DNA from: Didymella arachidicola
Lineage: Eukaryota; Ascomycota; Dothideomycetes; Pleosporales; Didymellaceae
Direction of reading: 5' to 3'
NCBI GenBank assembly: GCA_016630955.3
Contig: CM049992.1
Coordinates: 744,001 to 808,000, forward strand
Length of the DNA stretch: 64,000 nucleotides
Positions 52,031 to 63,492 of the stretch are shown here, piece by piece. Each line of letters begins with the position of its first letter. Position 1 is the stretch's first letter. The notes beneath the pieces were generated by a model. It did not search any database. It saw only the letters and a program-made list of their open reading frames with translations, and was not told where the DNA came from. Position numbers and translations under genes: made by a program.

Positions 52031-55000
52031 GACGCATCTCTGCACCGCTAAACCCGCCACTTGGTTGCCTACACTCCAAGTGCTGGCCAGGCAACGCCGA
52101 GTGCTTTCACGAGTCACGACCTACCTTTCTTTCTCAGCAACTTACCCACTGTTTACCTTCACTTCTGTTGCACACACGTTCCCAACTTGGGCCGACTACC
52201 TACCGCCATTGTAATCACTTCTCATTTGTTTGAAACGACTGACGACGCGGTACAATGGTTCTTTGTCGAGCCTATAAATACTTTCCTTCCAACAATCGCA
52301 TTGGTCGCACGACCACCCTTTTACGTTACGCGCGCAACAAAGACGCTGCTTCGCATCCGCGACGGAGTTCCTTTCAGACCGGAGGCGCATGGCGAGAGAT
52401 CTGCTCGCAGCGCCTCCTTCACTTCACGCAGTCTGTCAGAATGACGCGCTTTTCTCTGGTGGAGCTGGAGTTTGGTGATACCCCTTTGGATGGAATACCC
52501 CTTGTTCTCCAGTATCTATTGGACTACATTTTGTTTTGCTTGGTGGATTTGAGTGGAGCGATTACACAGTACCGAATCACAAGCGCTGCACTCGAAGGAG
52601 GAGCGCGACAAGGCCTTGTTCGATAGCGATGAAATCAAAATGAAGATGTTCGCGACAATATTACCCCTTTCAAGTGACCCTCCTCACCACCCCATCTCAT
52701 CTGCCCCTCAACGCCAGAAATTTCTCACGATGCTCGATGCGCGCTTAACACCCGCTCTGCTATCGAACGACTGGCCCCCAACTCAAAACACCTGCTGCAT
52801 CCGGACGCCCTCATTTCCTCACGCATCCCACAGAGCCTCACCCCGCCCAAAGCGCTCTTACACGCAAATCACTGCCGTTACGAGGAGCCCACAGACCACA
52901 TCCCCCCCTGTGAGTTACCAACTCCACGACTCGAGTTGGCGCAGAGGCGCACGCTGAACAGCGCATCGCGCGCCTTCCCCGAATCGGTGAGGCAAAGTTT
53001 ACCCTTGTTTGTGGCGCCATTGTTGCCAACTGCCGCGCCTTAGCAAACCCAATGTTTATTATTCGCTCTGAGGCGTTGATGGGTTTCATCCTTTTTTTTT
53101 GTTCTGCAGAAGCAGGATTCGAGGCTGCTTTGCGCGTCTGGAATTCAAGGCCCACAGAAGGATGCGTTTGGACTTTGAATGGTGGCGCGCAGATGAGCGC
53201 TGCGCGGATAAAGGCGGATCGTGAGGGTACTGTGGTGGAAGTTGTGCTTTGTGCGCGAGAGCGCGCAGAGTGGCGGCGAGATCTGGGGCTTGGAGTGCAC
53301 CGGGCGCAGGCTAGTCGAGTGTTTGGGACGGGGTTTGGAAGGGTATGGGATTTGAGTCCAAGTGCATGGTGATGTGATTTTGGGGCTGATGAGTGTTGTT
53401 TTTGCATAGGAGAGGCGCGGATGGCGCTGCTAGACCTGGAGTTGTGTACAAGAAGCTCGTTGTTTTGGGTGAACACTGCGGGAACACAACAGAGCTTGTA
53501 GTTGTGCTTGTAGCTACTCAACACTTCAGTACGTTTATTCGGTTAGATTTATACCGTGAAGTCAAGGGGATGTTTCTATCCACCTAGACATTTCTCCTCA
53601 ACATTCATGTAGAAGTGTTGTTGCTACAGCGTGTGTAGTACAGAGAGTCTCGTTAATATCCCAGCTAGTATGATTGTTTTCGAAATGTTGTGCGGGTCAT
53701 GTGACGTGGCAGACTATAATATATGCCTGTGGTATAAAATGTATGGTTGCAATATAGAGTATACGCGTGTAGTATAGAATATACACAGAGGAACCGCAGA
53801 TTTCTGTCTCACGTGACCCGCACAGCAATTAGAAAACAACCCATAGTGACTTTCTCCGTAGTAATTCCTCGTAGCAAACGACCTTTTTGTACAGACTACA
53901 TACTGCCCAGCAACCAAAACCCAGCGTCAGAAGGCCAAGGCCGTGTTTTGATCTGGCATTCCACGGATACGGTTCCGCACGTGGGATGATCTACGAGCCA
54001 TGCGATCGGAATGTTCGGCTGATGTAGCAATCGAAGAACGTAAACAGTAACAGCCTGAACTAGCAAGCACAAAAGTAGTTCACATGGTGTGTTGATGTTG
54101 AAGAAAACGCACCATCAGGCCTTTATACCCCAGAACCACTCCACTCCACTCAACTCATACACATCAGCACTCCACACTCACCGCGCACCGAGTCTTGCAG
54201 CCTCCCTCAACCAACCTCCTTATACTCTAACCCTTATCTGTCACGTACTTGCACTAGTGCATTCGGAATACATACGTACCTCCTCCCATTGCGAGATAGC
54301 TTACCAGGACTACATACATATTCATGATCACATACTTCTCCCATTATCTTTGCCCAGAACCCTGTGTTTTCCACGTAGTACCATTCCCTGGATCCAAGCC
54401 TCAACGGGATCCTACGTCTTGCAGCCTCCGTGTATGACAGCACCCAATCCACTCCACTCCACTCCGCTTCCTCCTCCTCCGATCGCTCGATCGATAGGAT
54501 CCCGGCTCTCCGATGTAGTGCCACCACTCCACCTTTGCAATGTATACATGTTCAGATATCCAGGGTTGGGTTGGGTTGGTCGGGTGTGTTGGCTGGATGC
54601 GGTTGATGCGACAACATGACCTTGTCATCTTATTGTATGACGTCCGACGAGGTATTGCAGACGCGCGGAGTATGCGGTGTTGACGTGGAGAAGGTGGATT
54701 ATGCGTCGATTACCAAGAGATGAGGTGGCTCTGATCGGAAATACTCGCACGATGCTGGTCTGGGGAATGCTTGTCCCTGCAGGACGGGAGTGCGTGGTTC
54801 GCACAAGGTAGGGTTGCAAGCTGGCATGTCCCTGCTAGGAATCGAGTGACGTCAGACTTGTCTCATGTCACATAAATCACTCTTACAACACACAACATGC
54901 TCATATCTGATGATGATGAAGGTTTAATGCCGTGTTAGGATAGTGTTGATAGTGTTTGATACTCTTGACACCACGACGTAGCCCTGCCTCGCCATCTACA

Positions 55001-55451
55001 ACGGATCTTATGACAAAAGAAATCCCTCCAACCCAAAGCAAAGCAAAGCAGAGTATGCACCGATCCAATCTCCTCAAGCGGCGCTGGGGCCGGGGGTATA
55101 ATTTCTCCAAAAGCGAACGAAGCGAACAGAGGAAAAAGACTACTAGAAATTAGATATACACATATACACACACAAATATGTACATGTATAAAGAGACGGC
55201 GTGCGGTGCAGAGGCCACGAGGTAAAGATGTAAGAGACAAAGCAGATGTGGGTATATGGTATAGGGTATCCAAACAAAGAAAAGGACAGCAGCTGTTGAC
55301 TGCTCAAGAGTCGGTTTGAACTGCGCCACGCACACGTAGGTTGCACGGTTCACCACGCTGCGGGTGGCCGTTTGAAGGGTTGGATAGGGTGTCGAGCATT
55401 TTACATGCCCACGCTCCAAAGGCAGCGGGGCCGTAATCATGTCCTGAACAA
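52031..55451. other. 3.4-kb gene-poor stretch with a MITE-like element
   Basis: No supported gene; the longest frame (52838-53524 minus, GTG start) has no family features. Holds the inverted-repeat element at 53671-53843, a (GGGTT)3-like run near 54563-54578 and AT-rich microsatellite sequence near 55150-55200. Confidence 0.4.
53671..53843. mobile_element. MITE-like inverted-repeat element
   Basis: Arms of about 34 bp face each other (53671-53704 and 53809-53843). They agree at TTGTTTTC and TGTGCGGGTCA with about five differences, and TA lies directly outside each arm (53669-53670 and 53844-53845). The 173-bp length, no ORF and an AT-rich middle are typical of non-autonomous TA-target elements. 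Its ends do not match those of Tn1-Tn4. Confidence 0.6.
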
Positions 55452-57503
55452 TCACGACCCCATGGACACACCGTCATTCGACCCGACAAACCCCCCCATG
55501 GGACCCATGTCGAGCCGCAGATACGGATCCTGGCTCTCGATGCCCTCCATGCCCGTCGGCATGCTCATGGGCCCGGTCATGCCGGAGTTCATAACGTGCG
55601 GGTCCATCATGACGACCGAGGGGCGGCGGCTGTTGGATGCGGAGTTCATGTGCTGGAGGTGCGGGGAGATTTGCTGGTGGTGGGGGCTGTAGGGTTGGTT
55701 GCGCGAGAGGTTCATGTGCTGGCGGGCGGCGGACCAGGCCTGCGCCTGCGCCTGGGCGTGTGCGTGGGCGTGGACTTGGGCCTGGGAGACGTGCATCGGA
55801 GCCTGCATCGAGTGCAGCTGCTGGGCGGGGTGGAGGGGGGTGGGCTGGAGGGGGATGTTGTGGTGTTGGGGCATGGAGAGCGGCGGGTGGGGCTGGTGGT
55901 ACCTTGCCTCGTCGTCGTGGTGCAGACGGGCGGGGTCGAGGTCGACGTCGTCGTCGTCGTCGTCGCCCTCGGCATCGACGTGGTCGCTCTCGCCGCTGAC
56001 GGTGGCGGGCGCCGAGAAGGGCATGCCGGCGTCTCTTTTCATAGGGCTGCTCTGGCTGGGCCTGTTGGCGGCGCTGGCCAGCGAGCAGCTGCGCGAGTCG
56101 GGCAGCTGCTTCTGGGCGGCCATGCCAGACGAGGACGAGCGAGTCTCGCGCACGACGGCGCGCCACTTGTCGACGAGGCGGTCAAAGTCCCAGTTGCGGA
56201 AGTCCATGCCCTGCTTGCTCAGCTCGCGGGCGGTGTCGGGGCCGAGGGTGATGGTGACGGGCGACAGGTCGGGGGCGGCCGAGGCCCAGCGGCTGGCCTT
56301 GAGGTAGTCGATTTCGCGGCGGGCGGCCTCGAGCTGGGCGTCGGCGTCGCGGCGGGCGTCGTGGGCGCGGGCATAGCAGCGCAGGACCTCGAGCTGCCAC
56401 AGCTCCTGGCGGGCGTGGTCGCTCTGGTGCTGCCAGTGGTTGTAGGCGTCGGCGATGTGGTTGAACAGCTTCTGCGGGTCCGGGTCGAACAGCGGCGGCG
56501 TGGGCAGCGGCGAGGCGGCGGCGGCGGCGGTGGCCGAGGGCGAGGTCGCGGCGGCGGTCGTGAGCGAGGAGGAGGGGGCGCCGGGCGGGTAGACGTGGTT
56601 GATGTGGCGCTGGCGCTGGTGGGCGAGCAGGCGTTCGCGCACGCAGCGGTTGAGGGCGTCGAGCTGCTTCTGGGCGGGCGGCGCAATGGACCACGACTCG
56701 GCGGCGGCAAACGGCTGCGACGAGAAGAGCGTCGGCGGGGCGGGCAGCATGTGCAGGCACAGCGCGGGGAACGACAGCGTGTAGGGGTCGAAGTCGAACA
56801 GCCCGCAGCCCGTCGTCTTGACGCTGGCCTCGCGCACGCTCCGCAGCACCTCGCGCAGCGCCAGCTCGGCCGCCCTGGCAGTCTCGCGCTCGTCGCTGCC
56901 CCGGCGTCGCTGCTCCAGCTCGAGCTTGCGCGTCTGCCGGCTCGCCCCGCGCTGCTCCCGCTGCTCGCGCTGCATCTCGGGCGGCCTTGTCGCCAGGCGC
57001 GGGCCGAGCTGGCTGAGCTGGGGGTTGCTGCTGCTGCCGCTGCTGCCCCAGCTCACGTCCTTGAACTGCCCGCGCGTCTTGCCCACGTCGATGCGCAGCA
57101 GCCCGTCGCCGCCCCCGTCGCCGCCCTCGTCGCCGCCCTCGCCGTCGTCGTGGTCGTCGTCCGGGCTCTGCACCAGGGTGCTGCTGCCCTCGCTGCCCGC
57201 GCTGTGCTTGCTGTGCTGGCCGTGCCCCGCCGTGCCCTCGCCCTGGCTGTCCCCGCGCCTCTTGCTGATGCTGCCCTTGGCCTGGCGCCGCGTGATGCCC
57301 CCGCGCAGCTTGCGGATCTCGTCCACCACATGGATCCCGTCGGCCGCCTTGGGGTTCTTGGGCCGGATGTACAGGTCGAGGTGCCGCCCCAGGCTGCTCG
57401 ATGTGAACGCCTGCCCGCAAAAGGGGCAGTTCTTGTCCTTGGCCGCCTTCAGCAGCGGCGGGTCGGCGTTGGACCGTGGTGTGTCCATGTCAGCTTCGCC
57501 CAT
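55452..57503 (-). CDS. Hypothetical zinc-finger protein
   Basis: 683 aa, intronless, ATG start. Near the N-terminus lies a putative single zinc finger, C-x2-C-x11-H (CPFCGQAFTSSSLGRHLDLYI), followed by a basic helix (VDEIRKLRGGITRRQAKG). A conserved-looking middle (about residues 235-450) contains FDFDPYTLSFPALCLHMLPA and a long helix around QSDHARQELWQLEVLRCYAR. The C-terminus has an acidic run and His/Gln/Pro-rich low complexity. A nuclear regulatory role is plausible but unproven. Extremely GC-rich third positions give a 717-codon mirror frame on the plus strand, which I treat as an artefact. Confidence 0.72.
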   Translation of the reverse strand: MGEADMDTPRSNADPPLLKAAKDKNCPFCGQAFTSSSLGRHLDLYIRPKNPKAADGIHVVDEIRKLRGGITRRQAKGSISKRRGDSQGEGTAGHGQHSKHSAGSEGSSTLVQSPDDDHDDGEGGDEGGDGGGDGLLRIDVGKTRGQFKDVSWGSSGSSSNPQLSQLGPRLATRPPEMQREQREQRGASRQTRKLELEQRRRGSDERETARAAELALREVLRSVREASVKTTGCGLFDFDPYTLSFPALCLHMLPAPPTLFSSQPFAAAESWSIAPPAQKQLDALNRCVRERLLAHQRQRHINHVYPPGAPSSSLTTAAATSPSATAAAAASPLPTPPLFDPDPQKLFNHIADAYNHWQHQSDHARQELWQLEVLRCYARAHDARRDADAQLEAARREIDYLKASRWASAAPDLSPVTITLGPDTARELSKQGMDFRNWDFDRLVDKWRAVVRETRSSSSGMAAQKQLPDSRSCSLASAANRPSQSSPMKRDAGMPFSAPATVSGESDHVDAEGDDDDDDVDLDPARLHHDDEARYHQPHPPLSMPQHHNIPLQPTPLHPAQQLHSMQAPMHVSQAQVHAHAHAQAQAQAWSAARQHMNLSRNQPYSPHHQQISPHLQHMNSASNSRRPSVVMMDPHVMNSGMTGPMSMPTGMEGIESQDPYLRLDMGPMGGFVGSNDGVSMGS

Positions 57504-57986
57504 GATGCCAGTCCGAACCCTCTCAGGGTCCCCAGCTTAAGCTCTGCAACCTTGTGCGTCGGTTTCAAGCGCGCCCTGCATATGCTGTGCACACAAACAA
57601 CTCACCGCATCCTCACGCGGCGTAAACAACAGTCAGGGGGAGGGAGAGTATACAACAAACAAAGATTATACAGGAGGAGAGTCTGTACGCAAAACGAAGA
57701 CGCGTGGGACTGCTTCCTCCTGCGCTTGGCACCAAACGGCAGCCCCTAACTTTTGTCGACAAAAAGTCCCGCCGTCCAGAGCTCCATCCCCTGCGATTTG
57801 CGCGTCAGGCTCGCGAGATGAGCTGTGCAGCACGCGGGAGCGCTAGACGAGAGAAGCCGGCGCTTGAGCCTGTCAGGATTCAGGAACACGCTGCCTGGGA
57901 CCCTCACACGTGCCTCACCACCAGCGCAGCACCGCCTATCGTTTGCCCTCCATTGACCATCTAGACTGAGACCAACTGACTATCCA
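57504..57986. other. Intergenic between two minus-strand genes
   Basis: About 480 bp: promoter of the zinc-finger gene and 3' flank of the ABC-F gene. Nothing else seen. Confidence 0.4.
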
Positions 57987-60328
57987 TCACCCACGGCCCA
58001 ACCTCGCTGCGCTTCGTGCTGCCAGCTCACCGTACTGCTCCATACCGCCCTCCACCTTCCTCACCTGGCCCTTCCTCACGCGGAAAACCGTTCCCGCGGA
58101 AGCCCCAGCTTCATTTCCGTCAGACTCACTTCCCTCAGCCTCGTCTCCGTCGCAAACCCCTGGACCACGCGCTAGCTTGTATGCTGATGCTCCCTCAACC
58201 ACGGTTCTGTCCACTCGTTAGCTTGCACCTGCCTTGGCCCACGTCTATCCTTGCTATTTGTGGCAGTGGCTTGCGGGTGCCCGCCGCTGCTGGACCACAC
58301 CCTTAGGGGACTACGTACCTCATGAAGAACCTGTCGTGAGTGACCACCACCAGCGCCCCGTCGTATTTCTTCAACGCGACCACGAGACCCAGGATCGTGT
58401 TGGCGTCGAGATGCGTCGTCACTTCGTCCAATATAAGCAGCTGCGGCGGTGGCCACAGCAGCTTCGCGAGCGCCACCCTGACCTTCTGACCGCCTGAGAG
58501 CAGGAATAACGGTACGTCTGACACCGTCTGCCCGTGCAATCCCAGACTGCCGAGTATCTGTCGGCCCTCCTTGTCCTCCATCCCAGATCCCCCATCTTCC
58601 ATCACGTGCCTCAACGCCGTCAGCGTTGGATCTGACGATGCAATTGCCGTTATTTCTTCCACCGACTGCTGCGAGAAGCGGCCAATCTTGACTCTCGCAT
58701 GCCTCGAGATGGTGCCAGACGTCGGCATCAGACTCCCCGCAATCAAGGAGACGAGTGTCGTTTTGCCAGACCCGTTCAACCCAGCCAGCCCCGTCCGTGT
58801 TCCCGGGTGGATCGTCAGCGAGACGTCCGTCAGCGTCGGAGCCTGCTTCTTGCCCGGGTACGTAAACGTCACCTTCTCCAGGTTCACCAGCGCGCCTGGG
58901 AACCTCAGATCCGGCGGCTGTCGAGGGAACGCCAGCTTGACCGGCGGGTCAAAGTCGGGTATCTCAATCTCAGCTCGAGCCGTGGTATGGTACCCGCCAA
59001 GATCGCGGTTCAGCTTGAACCGCCCGCCCTTGAGTCCAACCTCCATGCCCCATCGCTCGTCGAGCTTCTTCTGCCTCGATGCAGCCTGCTTCAGCTTCTT
59101 GTCGTCTCCTTTGTCCTTGGCTGCTTTGATGTTGCCTGCGATGGACTTTTCAATGTGCTTCTTCTGCTTGTCTTTGGCGTCTTTCATCTTCGTCAGGTGA
59201 AGTATCTTCTTGTGCTTCTCGCGCTCGTAGAGACTCAGATTGCCCTGGAACGTCTCGAGCACCTGGTTGCGCAGCAGGATCAGCTCCTCCGCCACAGCAT
59301 CGCCGAAATCGCGATCGTGCGTCGTGACGAGGATTGTGGTGTTTGTCATGCTGTTGATGTAGTCCTGCAGCCAGATGATGCTGGGCAGATCCAAGAAGTT
59401 CGTCGGCTCGTCCAACAGCAGCACATCCACGTACTGTGTCAGCGCACACGCAAGCTCGCACCTCGTCTGCCATCCACCGCTGAGCTGCGACACGGGCTGG
59501 TTGATTCGATCTTCCTTGAAGCCCAGTCCCAGCAATACCTTCCGCGCCCTCGTCTCCGCTGCGCTGGCATCCATGAGCTCGAGCGAGGCTTGGACCCCTG
59601 AGAGCAGATCTGCCGCACCCTGCGTGTCCTCGCTCATCTGCTGCGCGTCTACCTCCCCTTCAACACCCCTCCTACTCTCCTCGTACCGCTCTTCAAGCTT
59701 CAGCAGTTCTTTCCGCGCCAGCTTCCCCCGCGCACCACTGCGGCGCTCGGCAATGCGATGCGCCTCCTTCAATCTCAGCGCCAGCCGCTCCGTCTGGATA
59801 CGTCGATAGGCGCGCACAGGCGCCATGGCGTCCGACACGTTCTCAATCGCGTCGCTGAGCATCTTGGCTTCGCGCGTGTATCGCTCGCGCACACGGTCGC
59901 TGCGTACCACGTGCTGCAGCACCGTCTCGTCCCGGTGCTCATCGATATCTCCCTCCCGCGTCTGACCCAGCAAAAGCACCTGCGTACTCCATGGTATCCC
60001 CGGAATCAAACCGTCGCCAATGGCTTTTAGTAGTGTCGATTTTCCCGTGCCATTGCGCCCAACAAGCACGTAGTGTCTGCCTTGGACAAGGTGCAGTGTC
60101 GTGCGATTGAGCAGCTCAAGATTCGCAACCGAAATGGACAGGTCTTTGATCAGAATCTGTCGTCGTTTGCAAAATGACCGTGTGGAAACAAGCAAGTAAT
60201 CGTACCTCCTTCGACGCCGGCGCATCAACAGCATCAAGTGCATACCGCGACTGCTGCGCCGTGACTACTACATGACCTCCTCCCAGGTGTTCTTCTGCTG
60301 GAGGCGTTTCTCTGCCTTTGCGCACCAT
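57987..60328 (-). CDS. ABC-F family ATPase
   Basis: Exons 60206-60328, 58319-60156 and 57987-58206, with introns of 49 and 112 nt, give 726 aa. Two ATP-binding cassettes and no membrane segments, the ABC-F plan of soluble, ribosome-linked ATPases. Cassette 1: Walker A GRNGTGKST (about residue 74), signature LSGGWQTR, Walker B LLLDEPTNFLD. A Lys/Glu-rich linker helix follows. Cassette 2: Walker A GLNGSGKTT, signature LSGGQKVR, Walker B LLILDEVTTHLD, where the usual DEPTNHLD is altered but the catalytic Glu is kept. The last exon supplies the tail after the H-loop (VVTHDRFFMR) and ends with a VRKGQVRKVEGGMEQY block. Likely role in translation or ribosome assembly. Confidence 0.92.
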
Positions 60329-61367
60329 AGCAGGTGAGTATACTTATCACTGAATTGACTATTCTCAATAACTAAACATAAGCAATTCAACTTGAGCAAT
60401 ACTCTTCCCCTCTTATAACCCCTCCCATCGCGGTCCTCCACGACTTGTTGTCGCTCAGTATGAGTCGAGCCCTCGCCTCCCTATTGGTGCGCGGATGACT
60501 CAGCACACCACCACACCACACGCCACCGACCAACGACGGAGATGGAGCACACCCAACGCCCACCAAAGTGCAAATCAGGGCTAGTAACATCGACACTCTA
60601 CACACCGCGCCGTGCACTCCGTACAATGTCCACATATCAGAAGTAATAATATCCTAGTTCTGATTAGAATCTACTGTGCTTTCCCAAACCCACCAGGCTC
60701 ACCTCCCTCGGTCCCAAGGCCCACGGAAACCGTCTCTCTGCATATTTTTTTCTGTTTTTTTTGTTGTATAAACACGAATCAAGCCGCACTGCATCGCGCA
60801 TCGCTACATCCCACTGATGCGGTATACATGTGTTATTTGGTCTGGTAAAGTGCTGAACGCGCTGATGAGAGTTTGTTGTAGTGTTATGATAGCGACTAGG
60901 CTCACGATTCCTCCGGCAAAAGCGCAGGCTATAGTAGCTTTGCTTCCCAAGGTCTCGACGTGCAAGTGTACATGCTGTGTTGCGGACGTGGGGCCGTGTG
61001 CTTGGAGGGGGTGTTGCTGGATGTGGCGGCGTTTCGTCTCTATACGTCAGGCGTGTGGTTGGGGAAGGATCGGCATTGACGCTGCTAAGCTTTTGTGTGC
61101 GTGGGTAAGTGAGCAGGGTATGCTGCGCTTCTTTTGACATCGCTCGGATGGGAGCCGGGGGCATTCGAGGGTCCTCACTAAATGTATGGCTTGACGGGGT
61201 ATCTGCGTGGAGTATGCGTGAGATTTGCGTGTGCAAAAGATGGTGGAGAAGGTGTAGAGATGAGGAACGATGTAGAGGCGTGTGAGAGAAGGTTCGTAAT
61301 TTTTTCATAGCTAGAAGAGTCTCGAGATTGAACGCGAGAAACTCCTTTTGTTCATCTACAGAAGTTT
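60329..61367. other. Intergenic, ABC-F promoter region
   Basis: About 1.04 kb. T-rich runs at 60746-60764. A 235-codon frame on the minus strand (60664-61371) overlaps the stop of the RidA gene by ATGA; its Ser/Thr/His/Arg-rich content looks random and I did not call it. Confidence 0.4.
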
Positions 61368-61898
61368 TCATGAGTCTGGGATAGCAGCAATCGCCTCAAT
61401 CTCAATCAGGAAGTTGCCCGGCAGCTTACCCACCTCGACGGCAGTACGGGCAGGCTTGGGCGACGGGAGCATGGCGCCGTAGACTTGGTTCATGGCAGTG
61501 TAGTCGCTCATGTTGGCGAGGAAGACGGTTGTCTTCATGACGTAGTCCCAGGATGTACCGGCTTCCTCGAGTACCGCGCCAATGTTCTTGATAACTTGCG
61601 CCTGAATAGATTTAGCAGGAGCTTCCGAGTGTGTATTTTCGTCGCACAAGTCTCGGCTAGTGAGGGAACGTACTGTCTGCTCTTCGATGCCACCGGTGAT
61701 GATGCTACCGTTGAAAGTTGGGACCGTGCCGGAAGTGTAGACTATGCCCTTGGACGTCCATGCACCGCTCGACAATATGGGTCCCTGCGTACCCAGGTAT
61801 GTGACGACAGGTACCTCGGCGCTCTTGGGGACGGGCTTTGCGCTGGCAATACCAGCGACTACGAGCATGCTGGTGAGGAGAGATGGGATCGAGAACAT
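61368..61898 (-). CDS. RidA/YjgF (L-PSP) family protein with signal peptide
   Basis: Exons 61674-61898 and 61368-61601, with a 72-nt intron (61602-61673, GTACGT...GCTAAAT...TTCAG), give 152 aa. The intron is a multiple of three without stops, so unspliced RNA would give a 176-aa version; removing it restores the family block EEQTAQVIKNIGAVLEEAG. The Rid fold is clear: GIVYTSGTVP, KTTVFLANMSDY and the arginine of PARTAVEVGKLP that in RidA helps deaminate 2-aminoacrylate-type imines. Residues 1-20 (MFSIPSLLTSMLVVAGIASA) look like a cleavable secretion signal, unusual for a family that is normally cytosolic or mitochondrial. A mitochondrial or membrane signal is the alternative. Confidence 0.88.
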   Translation of the reverse strand: MFSIPSLLTSMLVVAGIASAKPVPKSAEVPVVTYLGTQGPILSSGAWTSKGIVYTSGTVPTFNGSIITGGIEEQTVRSLTSRDLCDENTHSEAPAKSIQAQVIKNIGAVLEEAGTSWDYVMKTTVFLANMSDYTAMNQVYGAMLPSPKPARTAVEVGKLPGNFLIEIEAIAAIPDS

Positions 61899-63492
61899 GT
61901 TGATGAAAGTGAGGAGCAATCAAAGTTCACAAAGTGCTTAAGTCGTGTGGAGCTGCTGATACTTTCTCGGCCAGGCTCTTCCCGTTTTATAGGTATCGAA
62001 CAGGTGTATCGGGTGCCAATGTACAAATTGTGCTCGCTTGCTGCAATGTTCGGTTTGCTATAGCTTCCAAGACTCCAAGACTCCAAGACCTCCAGTTGTT
62101 GAACTACATGTAAGGCCTTCGGTACATACGCAATTCAAGACCAGATGTGTTCGTGTATGCAGCCTCAAGCCGCCGATCCCACTCATGATAGAGACCCTTC
62201 TCGTAACAGCAATGACAGCGTCGGCCTCGAGTAAGGTGTTCCGCAGAACACCCAGGAGGCAACATCCCCACGACGACTATCCTCAACTTGGAAGTCCTAT
62301 GCTGCGCCCGTGTACCCTATCTGTGCGGTTGAAGGTACACCGAACGTCCTCGAGGCCGGACTGGCAGAATTGAAGCCAAGCGCGTCAAGTGTAGAGCAGG
62401 CTACTGTTCAAGAGGTCGTTGCGTCTTGGCGCCGAGACTGCTTGTACTTTTAGGGCGCCGTTGACGCGGTAAGATACCTACAGGGCGTGACGGCGGTGAT
62501 CTTCTTGACGTAAGTCGAGATAGACGGAAGGCGGAGAGATAAGAAGTGCTGTTTATGTGGGGCTCGCCTTATCGGTTCTGACAGATCCACTTTAGCGTGT
62601 CCTGTCATTGGGTATACCTGCTAGAACAGCAATGACACCCCGGTTCTCCAGTCTACTATTCCGTAGAGGCTCTTCTCTCGGATGTCGCGTTTTCGTCGGC
62701 GTATCTTGGAAAAAGCGTGGCAATAGCCGAGTCCCACTCTAGTAGGATGCAAAAGTGCCAGCCGATGTGAAGCTTCGGATCTATGCGAGCGCTGTACGAT
62801 CCATGACCTTGATGCGAAGGCATTTGAACGTAAGAACCGGAAGTCCGTCCAGTGAGCAGTATTACAAGGCTGCTTACCAGGCAAAAAAACAGTGACCAAG
62901 CCGTGTGTCCTTGGCCTGCAGATGCCGCCTTGTTGGCACAAGCAGACTGTCCCAGGATGTAGACCTGAAAAATCTCCGAGTGGAGCTCGGAATGCGGAGA
63001 GAAGGCTGGCTTATCCTGTGGTCGTTATCTCGTCGTCCTTGCTGACCCCGTTGAACCACTTTTAGCTCTCCACAGCGTCCACCTCCACGCCCTGGATGAC
63101 ATCGGTTGTCGCTACTGCGATTGACATTGGATCCAGGAACCTGAGCCACCTACTATGTACCGCAGTAAGCACGGCACGGCTCCGCATGGCTGGATGCGAC
63201 TCAATGCGACTACTCGCAGAAGTCGCGCACTGGAGCAGCGCCGCACCCTTATCGCGAGTATCTAAGTCGGCGTTGCGTTTCTGTCGACGGCGGTATTACG
63301 ATGGCCAAATGTCTTTGATGAGTTATGGCTATCACCGCGTCGTTGATAGCTGGGCGTGGTGACCAACCGTAATCAAAAACGAGACATCGATGTCGGAAAT
63401 TCGGAATGCTCTCGAACTTCATGTAGTATATGAAGAGACCATGCTGCCTTCGATGAAAGGGCACTCAAGTATCCAACACCGTTCAAACCAAC
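61899..63492. other. Divergent intergenic region, no gene seen
   Basis: About 1.6 kb between the RidA start and the right-edge gene. Frames of up to 111 codons occur on both strands but none is convincing. Holds two divergent promoters. Confidence 0.4.

Noticed and set aside
52838..53524. 228-codon minus-strand frame
   Set aside because: Starts at GTG, low-complexity Ser/Arg/Ala product with no recognisable motif.
54563..54578. GGGTT repeats as an interstitial telomere
   Set aside because: Filamentous ascomycete telomeres are TTAGGG; three GGGTT units are too few and of the wrong sequence.
55596..57749. 717-codon open frame on the plus strand opposite the zinc-finger gene
   Set aside because: It mirrors a gene with extreme GC at third codon positions, its product is a monotonous Val/Gly/Ala/Arg sequence, and the minus-strand protein has a real zinc finger.
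60664..61371. 235-codon minus-strand frame starting in an ATGA overlap with the RidA stop
   Set aside because: No domain, biased Ser/Thr/His/Arg content, and coupled reinitiation is not expected in a fungal nuclear gene.
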